DNA from: Calditrichia bacterium | GTDB lineage: Bacteria > Calditrichota > Calditrichia > RBG-13-44-9 > J075 | Reading direction: 5' to 3' | DNA: 64,000 nucleotides | NCBI GenBank assembly: GCA_028284905.1 | Contig: JANQQU010000073.1 | Span: forward strand, 1-64,000 | Part shown: one piece after another, positions 34,202-42,006 of the stretch | Layout: each line of letters begins with the position of its first letter | How positions within the stretch are numbered: the stretch's first letter is position 1 | Position numbers and translations under genes: made by a program | The notes under the pieces: model-generated | Told to the model about the DNA's origin: nothing | Seen by the model: the letters and a program-made list of their open reading frames with translations, nothing else | The model's database searches: none

Positions 34202-36622
34202 TTAATTGTTTTTTCCCGGAACCATCATCTCAAACATCCGGTTGGTTCGATTTTGCCAGCTCGCCCAGCCGGCCCCTTCGTTCACTTCTCCACCCTGGCA
34301 CTGAAAGCCGGCGGATGTCAATTGCTCGACCAAAGTGCGGGTATATTCGCCGAAATCCCAGCCTTCTGTTGGCGCTTTCGTAGCATATTTTCCCCAGTCA
34401 ATATATATGTTGATATCATTTCTGGCGGCATCGATTATTGCCTGATGTTTTCGGGCTTCGTCTGGATCCCAATAAGGGGACTGCGCTGCAAAGGTCCCGA
34501 ACAGTTCGGGATGACTAACTGTGAGATAGAAAGCCATAAACCCGCTATAAAAAACACCGAGGTTTGCCCGATTTTCCCGCCCGGATTGCAGGCGATATTT
34601 TGCTTCTACCGCCGGGAGAATATCTTCAATAAAAACCTGCCGGTAATTATCACGGTCCCGACCGATGTAGGTGCCGTAACCGCTTCGCCAGAGCCTCGGT
34701 ATAAAAACCACTACTATTGGCGGCAAATCATCATCCATGAGCTGATTCAGCGCGTTAACCAAATTCCCCGGTTGCTGCTCTCCATGATAGTAAACCACCG
34801 GATATTCCCGGTCATCAGCATCATAATTATGGGGCAGATAAACATCCAGGGTAATTTCTTCTTCTCGTAATTCACTCTTAACAAGTAGTTGCTCAACCCG
34901 GCCGGCCTTGTTTCCCTGGTATTCTGACAAATGCGCAGGTGCTTCCCAGCCTGGCATTGTCAGCAGCGACATTTCTCCCATAAATGCCACCCGGGTGGTC
35001 GCTTTATTGAAAGGATCTTTAATCGCATCCTGAAAGTTTATCATAAATCCATAACCAAAGCTGGCATTCGGGGGAACAATCATCGAATAGTAGAATAAAT
35101 TTGTGCCGGGGACATGGGTCATCGCCGTTTCACCTTCATATCCGAAAGGTTCTCCGGTAATGGCCATTTCATCTGCCTCGCCATGATAGATGAAGTAGAC
35201 GATGCTGTCGTTTTCCACTATGGGCAAGGTGGGCTGGGCTGTCAGGAAACTATTTATCTTTTCAGTTTTATCTGTTTCGTTTGCCAGCGATTGCAGAAAG
35301 GATTCAAATGCAGTACCTTCAATTCTCTCTTTGTCTGTGGTAGTATTATTTTCGGCCACTTCAGTCTCACCAAAGCCAAGCGCAGCAACCTCTCCATGGC
35401 TGCGGGTATAAATTCGGCCATTGGCGACTGAGGGTGCGTTCCAGGCCAAATCGCTGAAGACTTCCGCCCCGCTCATTTCTTCAAATCCATCCGGAGATGC
35501 CTTCCCCACCGAGAGTCGTCCTTTTTTGGTTTGTATGACCAGATGCCCATCGGCAATAATTGGAAAGCCATCGCCAGGTGTCCGGGATTTCCACTGCACT
35601 TTCCCGTCACTTGCATCGATACAGGTCAGGAAAGCGCCGCTGTAACTGTAAATAAATCCATCCCAATATACCGGAACGCTGTAAGTGTTTTTGATGCCGC
35701 GGGATGTCCAGAGAATTTCCGGATTTGTTCCTGCGCTACCGTTTGCCATTTGTAGCAGCACTGATTCGCTGTGTTTATACTTAAGATAGATTCGATTATC
35801 CGGCAATAAAATCGGATTCATGCTACCTCCCCCGGTATCGCCGGTATTGCCAAGATGTTCGTAGGCCCAACTCATTTTCCCATCAGCGGGCTGCACCGCA
35901 TAGAGGAATTCCCGGGAAGGCCCCAGCAGCAGTTGCTCTCCATTAACTTCTGTTATCACCGGCGTTTGATAGCGAATCTGGCTATCTCCAACTGCCCAGA
36001 CTTTTTCCCCGCTCATTTTATCAAGAGCGAGCAGCGCATTTCCATCTGTTCCTCCCGCAGCAATAATCAGGAGATTACCATAGACGATCGGGGCAGTAGC
36101 AAAGCCATAAAATGGCTGACGGGCCGCTACACTTTTCACCAGATCAATTTGCCAGTGCTGCTCTCCGCTGGTAAGATCCAATGCAAAGAGAAGACCGCGT
36201 GGACTCAATCCATAGACACGATCTCCGTCGATTAACGGGGTTGAGAGTGGGCCATCCTGAGAGCCAAATCGCCCGACAAAGACACTATCGATCGCATAAC
36301 GCCAGTGCTCCTCACCGCTATGGGCATTTAGTGCGATAAGATAATTATGAGTCTTATCAGCAAACATGGTAATGGCATAATTTCCTACGATGGAAATCGC
36401 TGAGTATCCCGGCCCCAGCGGTTTCTTCCAAACCACCTCCAGTTCCCGTCCATTGTCTTTCGCAAAAAGCTCACTGCCGGTAACCGTGCTGTTTGCATCA
36501 CTACCGCGCCAGCCCGGCCAATCCTGTGAGAACAAGTTGCCGGAAATAAACATACAAATCATAAAAGTGAAGACACAGAATTTCACTGAATTACTTACTA
36601 CATTCTTCGCGTAAATATTCAC
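34202..36622 (-). CDS. PQQ-type beta-propeller fused to a degenerate esterase domain
   Basis: An 806-residue exported protein. After the signal peptide (FCVFTFMICMFISGNLFSQ) residues about 33-420 form a PQQ-like/BamB-like propeller (WPGWRG, LIALNAHSGEEHWRY, ALDLTSGEQHWQI). Residues about 480-560 look like an E-set domain, and about 590-800 like an esterase D/enterochelin esterase fold (YPVVYYHG, PPIVVVFIPR, HPELFGTFAAQSP). In that family the nucleophile lies in GxSxGG and the His in GGHxWxxW. Here the aligned segments are GVFYSGFMAF and EGAGWASW, so both residues seem to be lost. A GTG start is used. It precedes the HTCS by 14 nt and may act as its ligand-binding partner; that is inference. 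Confidence 0.8.
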   Translation of the reverse strand: MNIYAKNVVSNSVKFCVFTFMICMFISGNLFSQDWPGWRGSDANSTVTGSELFAKDNGRELEVVWKKPLGPGYSAISIVGNYAITMFADKTHNYLIALNAHSGEEHWRYAIDSVFVGRFGSQDGPLSTPLIDGDRVYGLSPRGLLFALDLTSGEQHWQIDLVKSVAARQPFYGFATAPIVYGNLLIIAAGGTDGNALLALDKMSGEKVWAVGDSQIRYQTPVITEVNGEQLLLGPSREFLYAVQPADGKMSWAYEHLGNTGDTGGGSMNPILLPDNRIYLKYKHSESVLLQMANGSAGTNPEILWTSRGIKNTYSVPVYWDGFIYSYSGAFLTCIDASDGKVQWKSRTPGDGFPIIADGHLVIQTKKGRLSVGKASPDGFEEMSGAEVFSDLAWNAPSVANGRIYTRSHGEVAALGFGETEVAENNTTTDKERIEGTAFESFLQSLANETDKTEKINSFLTAQPTLPIVENDSIVYFIYHGEADEMAITGEPFGYEGETAMTHVPGTNLFYYSMIVPPNASFGYGFMINFQDAIKDPFNKATTRVAFMGEMSLLTMPGWEAPAHLSEYQGNKAGRVEQLLVKSELREEEITLDVYLPHNYDADDREYPVVYYHGEQQPGNLVNALNQLMDDDLPPIVVVFIPRLWRSGYGTYIGRDRDNYRQVFIEDILPAVEAKYRLQSGRENRANLGVFYSGFMAFYLTVSHPELFGTFAAQSPYWDPDEARKHQAIIDAARNDINIYIDWGKYATKAPTEGWDFGEYTRTLVEQLTSAGFQCQGGEVNEGAGWASWQNRTNRMFEMMVPGKNN

Positions 36623-36728
36623 TGAAGCACCTCATTATTAGTCATCCGATATCGGAGGACTCCTGTTCACGATTGTGTTTGTTAATTCAATATCTGATTG
36701 CTCTGTTAATAGTATAATATTGCAGGCA

Positions 36729-36754
36729 TTAAAGCGCAAAAAATTGCGCTTTAA
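36729..36754 (-). terminator. Hairpin after the TolB-like gene
   Basis: An 11-bp perfect stem (36729-36739 with 36744-36754) with a four-base AAAA loop, about 25 nt past the stop at 36780. No strong T-run follows on the minus strand. Confidence 0.45.
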
Positions 36755-36779
36755 TTATAGCAGTAGCGATTTAGGCTGT

Positions 36780-37724
36780 TTATTTCCGGAAAGGACGCCA
36801 ACTGGGCGTAATATCCATTGCAGGATGATTGGTGATTCGCTGAAGATTTTTACCAGCCTTATCACTCAAATAAATTTCCCAGTTACCATCGCGGTCGGAA
36901 GCAAACACCAAATGGTCGCCATCAGGAGACCAGGCCGGCCATTTGTCATCAGCGCGGTTGTCCGTTAATTGTTGAATTTGTTGATTGGCTATTGTATAGA
37001 GATAAATTTCGTTATCGCCATCCCGGTCGGAGACAAATGCGATGCTACTGCCATCGGGCGACCAGGCAGGAAAAGCGCCAGCGGTTTTTTCCGGGGAAAG
37101 CGGGCGAGCATTGCTGCCACCTCTGCTCATCAGAAATAGTTCGCTTTTTCCGCCCCGGTCGGAAACAAAAAGGACTTCTTCTCCATCGGGGGACCAGACT
37201 GGTAAATTATCATTCGCTGAGTGGTTGCTAATATTGCGTTGATTGCTGCCATCAGCATTCATGATATAGATTTCTGTCTGCCCGTCCCGCCCACTGCCGA
37301 AAAGAATCTCATTACCATCCGGCGACCATTGCGGGTAGGAGTCCCAGGATGAACTGTTAGTTAGCTGTTTGGTATTTTTACCATCGGCATCCATTGTCCA
37401 CACTTTCCACCAGCCCACCCGCTCGGAAGTAAATACGATTTTTTCGCCATCTGGCGACCAGGCTGGATAAGCATCGTGGGATGCATGATTAGTGATCCGC
37501 TGCAGTTGTTTATCCTTAAGTGAATAAAGGTAAATTTCACGAGCGCCGTCCCTGCGCGATTGAAATGTTATTTGATAATTTTTTGTTGATAATACGAGCG
37601 TGGCGGAATTTTTACTTTGCGCCAAAACCGGCGTAAGGGAAATAAAACAAGCAAGAAGCGTCAAATAGATCAGAATAACCGAAGCGCTTTTATTCAAAGA
37701 AATTACTCCCGTATATACTATCAT
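36780..37724 (-). CDS. TolB-like WD40 (PD40) beta-propeller protein
   Basis: A 314-residue periplasmic protein: signal peptide (ASVILIYLTLLACFISL, cleavage after VLAQ), then six PD40 repeats with the AWSPDGEKIVFTSERVG pattern, the same fold as the TolB propeller. It lacks the TolB N-terminal domain and no tol-pal genes are near, so it is not TolB itself. Such proteins bind peptides or proteins; the role is unknown. It is followed downstream by the PQQ-propeller/HTCS pair on the same strand. Confidence 0.82.
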   Translation of the reverse strand: MIVYTGVISLNKSASVILIYLTLLACFISLTPVLAQSKNSATLVLSTKNYQITFQSRRDGAREIYLYSLKDKQLQRITNHASHDAYPAWSPDGEKIVFTSERVGWWKVWTMDADGKNTKQLTNSSSWDSYPQWSPDGNEILFGSGRDGQTEIYIMNADGSNQRNISNHSANDNLPVWSPDGEEVLFVSDRGGKSELFLMSRGGSNARPLSPEKTAGAFPAWSPDGSSIAFVSDRDGDNEIYLYTIANQQIQQLTDNRADDKWPAWSPDGDHLVFASDRDGNWEIYLSDKAGKNLQRITNHPAMDITPSWRPFRK

Positions 37725-37973
37725 TTCCGGTTTTTGATTTTCGAATCTTACGGAAAAAACCAGTTAATGTTATTTTTGATTCCAAAACTTGTATTGATTA
37801 GCAATCAATTTGGACAAAAAACTTGCGATAAATCAACGCCGGGAACATCTTTTCCCGTAATTTAGTGTCTATAAGTGTCAAGAATACAAGTAAACGATAT
37901 TTATAAAGTGAAGTTATAAATCTGCCGGATATGCGGTTGATTGCCGGATAAATGGCACTTATATTAATTCATC

Positions 37974-38765
37974 ATGAGAAAACCAATGCACTTTTTGAAT
38001 AGATTCTGCCGTTGCAGATTGGGCAAAGTATTGTTCTTATTTCTATTTACCGTTTTGCTCAGTGCCTGTGGCGCCCACAAGCCCTCTATTGAACCTGGCG
38101 ACCCCGGAGAAGTTTATATTGGCCCGGATAATCCTCCCCAGCTAAAAAACGCCAATTACCGGCATAGCGAAACCTCGGATGCATTAAAGTATTTTCTGGA
38201 AATTGCCCTTGGCTCGGAGTATGGACTGGGTGATTTTACCCTGAAAAAATGGGTGACTGACATCCGGTTGGAAATTATTGGCACTCCCACCCTGGCAGAT
38301 CAACAGACGATGCGCATGGTTATCGATGAGTTAAATGAAATTATCGCCGGTGAGGTGAAAATATCTATCGTTCCGCAAAATGGGAATGTCCAGCTGTATT
38401 TTATCCCTCATGATGAGTTCTATCTTTACGAACCGGCCGGGATTGTTTTTTCCGGAGGATTTTTTTGGAACTGGTGGAATTTTACCGGCGAAATTGATCG
38501 CTCCCGCGTCGTTATCGGTACCGATCGGGTTTCCCAGGAAGAACGGTCTCATTTAATCCGTGAAGAACTGACGCAGATGCTTGGTTTGATGAATGATTCC
38601 ATGAAATACGAGGATAGCATTTTTTACCAGCGACGCACCCTCACTGAAGATTTTTCCGAGCTGGATCGCCAGGTAATTAAAATGCTCTATAGTGATGAAT
38701 TAACGGCAGGCATGAATATTTTTGATATCAAAGCTTCTTTAGCTACCAATAGTAAAGGACAGTAG
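37974..38765 (+). CDS. DUF2927 lipoprotein
   Basis: A 263-residue protein with a long N-terminal hydrophobic segment and lipobox LLSAC near residue 32, so a likely lipoprotein. The C-terminal part shows the DUF2927 pattern (IREELTQMLGLMNDS, DSIFYQ, LDRQVIKMLYSDELTAGM). The conserved EELTQ.LGL.ND stretch resembles a metalloprotease helix without a full HExxH. Function is not known. It is a single gene, divergent from the TolB-like gene. Confidence 0.78.
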   Translation: MRKPMHFLNRFCRCRLGKVLFLFLFTVLLSACGAHKPSIEPGDPGEVYIGPDNPPQLKNANYRHSETSDALKYFLEIALGSEYGLGDFTLKKWVTDIRLEIIGTPTLADQQTMRMVIDELNEIIAGEVKISIVPQNGNVQLYFIPHDEFYLYEPAGIVFSGGFFWNWWNFTGEIDRSRVVIGTDRVSQEERSHLIREELTQMLGLMNDSMKYEDSIFYQRRTLTEDFSELDRQVIKMLYSDELTAGMNIFDIKASLATNSKGQ

Positions 38766-38821
38766 CAGTAAGCTAAATTAATTCACTGCCTGGTGCCACT
38801 GCAACTGTCCACTTATCCTAC

Positions 38822-39532
38822 CTAGTCGTCCTTCGTAACATTTCCGTCGACATTGCGAATACTCAACCCTCCGCTACCGGATTCGCGAATATATACATCC
38901 GCGGAAACGTAATTGATGTTAATGCTGCCGGAACCGTCGGAAACTTCGACATTGCCCTTCACCCGGCGGATACTGAGACTTCCCGAACCATCGTCCAGGC
39001 GAACATCACCTTCTATATTAGCGACTTCTACACTGCCAGAGCCATCATCGATATCCACATTACCAACAACATCCGAAACATCCAGACTGCCGGAGCCATC
39101 TATGATACTAACATCATTTCTAATATCGCTAACTTCCATGGAGCCAGAGCCGTCTTCGATATCCAGTGGTAAATCGTCCGGCACTTCTACATAGAGATCA
39201 ATAACAGCCTGACGGGAAGAAGAGAACCAGGAACCGTCTACTTCACTTTTCAGAAATGCCCGATTGCCGCGCTTTTCCAAACGGAGAATGATGTTGCGCT
39301 CCATGAAACGTTCCATATCGCGCTCACGAACGTTTTTCATTTTAATTTTGGCGAACACACGAACTTCAGATAAATCACTTTTACCTACAACTTGTAGCTT
39401 ACCAGATCCACAGTCCATTTCAATTTTGCTGATACCAGATGTTGAAAGGGTCAATTTTTCTTCTTTTTCTTCCCAGCCTGCCATTAATGAGCAAGACCAG
39501 AAAAGAATAATAGTCGCTAAAAATAACTTCAT
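38822..39532 (-). CDS. Exported DUF4097-type beta-helical repeat protein
   Basis: A 236-residue protein: signal peptide (MKLFLATIILFWSCSLMAG), a beta-rich head, then about six ~21-residue repeats with DGSGSxxVSxVxGNVxxD, typical of DUF4097/adhesin-like beta-strand repeats that build a small right-handed helix. It is probably periplasmic or outer-membrane associated; function unknown. The start at 39532 follows GGAGGATATA. It lies 127 nt after a small unknown gene on the same strand. Confidence 0.8.
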   Translation of the reverse strand: MKLFLATIILFWSCSLMAGWEEKEEKLTLSTSGISKIEMDCGSGKLQVVGKSDLSEVRVFAKIKMKNVRERDMERFMERNIILRLEKRGNRAFLKSEVDGSWFSSSRQAVIDLYVEVPDDLPLDIEDGSGSMEVSDIRNDVSIIDGSGSLDVSDVVGNVDIDDGSGSVEVANIEGDVRLDDGSGSLSIRRVKGNVEVSDGSGSININYVSADVYIRESGSGGLSIRNVDGNVTKDD

Positions 39533-39659
39533 TATATCCTCCGTTTTTTCTAAACATACCGGATTATTGCTGCCGGTGTTGCAGTTTAATTTTTTAGAGA
39601 GTGCTAATCGCAAAAAGGTTTGCAGAAAATATAAAAAATCGGCGGGATTATTAAACTTG

Positions 39660-39917
39660 TTATTGAACGGCTGACAATCCACTGGAAATACGGACAACCT
39701 TCCAGGCAGCATCACCGAATTCGGAGAGCAACTTATCCATTAAAATATCCACGGAGGGGGCAATGGCAAAAGAAAGCTGATGTGATTTTCCGCTAGAGCC
39801 ACGCTTCAATTGCACCTTCCAGGAGGCTGGATGCACTAATACCTTAACACGCACATCTCCCCCATTGCTTAACGTAAATTGCTGCCCAACGGCAAAGCGG
39901 TATTTTTCTAAAATCAT
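39660..39917 (-). CDS. Small conserved-looking protein of unknown function
   Basis: An 85-residue cytoplasmic protein (MILEKYRFAVGQQFTL...). The start is set by GGAGG six nt upstream of the ATG at 39917; the longer frame reaching 40103 would run through the purM terminator. Basic middle (WKVQLKRGSSGKSHQLSF) and a C-terminal helix. I do not recognise a family. Confidence 0.6.
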   Translation of the reverse strand: MILEKYRFAVGQQFTLSNGGDVRVKVLVHPASWKVQLKRGSSGKSHQLSFAIAPSVDILMDKLLSEFGDAAWKVVRISSGLSAVQ

Positions 39918-40050
39918 GTTCAACCTCCGCTGATATATTTCCACCTGGTCTTCAGGAAAGATTGAACAAATTTTATACCAGCAATATTTCAGGATTGTTA
40001 ACCCATTAATAAAAAGCCATTTAAATACAAAAACTTGAAGATATGACTCA

Positions 40051-40096
40051 AAAAAAGAATGCCCGGATTTGTAAAATTTGTACAAATCCGGGCATT
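40051..40096 (-). terminator. Strong rho-independent terminator of the DUF4416-purM unit
   Basis: A 16-bp perfect stem (40058-40073 with 40081-40096) with a seven-base loop; on the minus strand it is followed by CTTTTTT (40057-40051). It lies about 30 nt past the purM stop. Confidence 0.9.
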
Positions 40097-40126
40097 TTAA
40101 CATTCATATAATAAGTAGTTAAATAC

Positions 40127-41131
40127 TTAGGCCACTTTTCCGATTTCATAAAAATTATAGGGAAATAAACCGGATGTCTTGATCAGTTCATCGACAACAT
40201 CCGGAGAGACAATAAAGATGAGGCCAATCCCCATATTAAAAGTTTGCCGCATATCGGCTTCCGGTACATCGCCGGTTTTCTGAATAAGATCGAAGACCGC
40301 CGGCACCGGCCAGGCATCCCAGTTAATTTCCAGGGAAAGATCCGCCTGAAGTAAGCGCTCGGTATTTTTCACAATCCCCCCGCCGGTAACATGGGAAATA
40401 CCTTTTACCGGAAATTGTCCACGCACTTCGGAAATCAATTGATAGTAATTCGGATGAATTTTTAAAAGTTCGTCAGCGACAGTGCATTCCAGCTCTTCAA
40501 CGTAATCATTCAGCTGATATTCATTTAGCAACACATGGCGGGCCAGGGTATAGCCGTTAGTATGTAAACCATTCCCGGATACACCGACAAGCACATCCCC
40601 GGCGGAAATGCTGCTACCATCAATAATTTCATTTTTCTCGACAATCCCGACAACAGTGCCACTCATGTCGTATTCCTGCGCTTGATAAAAGTCCGGCATC
40701 TCGGCGGTTTCGCCACCAATCAGGGCAACCCCGGATTTTTTACAGGCAACGGTGATACCGGTAATTACTTCGTCATAGACATGCGGCTCCAGGCTGCCAC
40801 AAGCAAAGTAGTCGAGAAAATAGAGCGGCTTGGCGCCGCAAACGGCGATGTCGTTACAACAGTGATTGACCAGATCCTGCCCCACCGAATGATGACGATT
40901 CGCCTGAATCGCAACCTTTAGCTTGGTACCAACACCATCAACCGAAGAAACCAGCACCGGCTGGCGATAGTTTAGTTCCGATAAATCGAAAAAGCCGCCA
41001 AAAAGGCCAACGCCGGTAAGCACTTCCGGTGTATGAGTGCTATGAATACGTTTTTTTAAGCTCCCCAGTGCCTTTTCAGCTTTTTCAATATCTACACCGG
41101 TATCTTTATATGTTGTCTTCTTTTCGCCCAC
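40127..41131 (-). CDS. purM: Phosphoribosylformylglycinamidine cyclo-ligase (AIR synthase)
   Basis: A 334-residue PurM: ATP-dependent ring closure of FGAM to aminoimidazole ribonucleotide in purine synthesis. Motifs: TYKDTGVDIEKAEKAL at the start, SSVDGVGTKLKVA, HCCNDIAVCGAKPLYFLDYFA (shown here in parts), GGETAEMP and SHVTGGGIVKNTERLL. The start is GTG at 41131 with GGAG upstream. It lies 14 nt after the DUF4416 gene, forming a two-gene unit closed by the terminator at 40051. No other pur genes are in the window. Confidence 0.95.
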   Translation of the reverse strand: MGEKKTTYKDTGVDIEKAEKALGSLKKRIHSTHTPEVLTGVGLFGGFFDLSELNYRQPVLVSSVDGVGTKLKVAIQANRHHSVGQDLVNHCCNDIAVCGAKPLYFLDYFACGSLEPHVYDEVITGITVACKKSGVALIGGETAEMPDFYQAQEYDMSGTVVGIVEKNEIIDGSSISAGDVLVGVSGNGLHTNGYTLARHVLLNEYQLNDYVEELECTVADELLKIHPNYYQLISEVRGQFPVKGISHVTGGGIVKNTERLLQADLSLEINWDAWPVPAVFDLIQKTGDVPEADMRQTFNMGIGLIFIVSPDVVDELIKTSGLFPYNFYEIGKVA

Positions 41132-41145
41132 TATTAGCTCCTGAA

Positions 41146-41688
41146 TTATTGTTGTTCCTGATAAAGAAATCCCAGCTGCATCATGTAAACTTCCCGCACC
41201 CGAGTGAAGAATGCCAAAACTGCATCTTCCTTATAATCTGGATATGTCCAGTATTGTGGTTGAAATTGCCCCTTCAAATATTGCAAATGGATGTCGCCAA
41301 AAATCCCTTTTCCCAGAAAAAGGCGATGACTGTAGTCTTTGGTCGTCGCTAACACCAGGCGGGGAGCGGTGATATAACCGGGATCGATATTGACAACGCG
41401 TTTATCATTCTCAGCGTAGTCATCTTCCAGATCGTTAGTAGCAATTTTAATATCGGGGAGTGTTTCCGCAGGGATCAAATTTTCGAATGAGATCATCCGT
41501 TTGAACAGCCCCTCCCCCATTTCCGCTTGATAATAATCAGTGTGGGTAAAATCATACCAATCCAGGGCCATATCGATGGGGCCGTATTGCTTTTCCAGCT
41601 TTGCAGCGATTTCCTCCCACAATGCTTTATTCTTAATCGCCACCGCTGCAATTAACTTGACCGGTTGATAAGATTTTATTTTTCCCAT
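41146..41688 (-). CDS. DUF4416 family protein
   Basis: A 180-residue cytoplasmic protein with the DUF4416 pattern: VKLIAAVAIKN near the start, YDFTHTDYYQAEMG, NIDPGYIT and FTRVREVYMMQL. These features are shared by a family found in Thermodesulfovibrio- and Calditrichota-type genomes; the biochemical role is unknown. The start at 41688 is the first ATG after which family similarity begins. It is just upstream of purM. Confidence 0.8.
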   Translation of the reverse strand: MGKIKSYQPVKLIAAVAIKNKALWEEIAAKLEKQYGPIDMALDWYDFTHTDYYQAEMGEGLFKRMISFENLIPAETLPDIKIATNDLEDDYAENDKRVVNIDPGYITAPRLVLATTKDYSHRLFLGKGIFGDIHLQYLKGQFQPQYWTYPDYKEDAVLAFFTRVREVYMMQLGFLYQEQQ

Positions 41689-42006
41689 AGTGACAAACTT
41701 TCTTCCACTTTCAAACAGACAGCCTAAAATAATACATCCCCCGCCAAAAACCACAGGGGATTCTTTTTTATAATTCCTTCCTGCCGGAATATGCACAGCA
41801 CTGCGCATATTCCGGCCAAACTCCTCAGATTCTCAACACTGGTCAAACTCACAACACCATAATTTTCAAATACTTATTAAAAGTCTAAAATTTTTACTCT
41901 TTCACAAATTAAGTGGCACGGCGATTGTCATCTTCAGGTTGTTATGCTTTCTCTTCAAATGAGAAAACTTACTGGAAAAGTATTTGAAAAATTCAAAGGA
42001 GGAGTT

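Noticed and set aside
38913-39194. Plus-strand frame rich in Pro/Glu/Ser opposite the DUF4097 gene
   Set aside because: It is the antisense shadow of the GSGS repeats.
39918-40103. N-terminal extension of the small gene at 39660
   Set aside because: It would translate through the strong purM terminator, and GGAGG marks the start at 39917.
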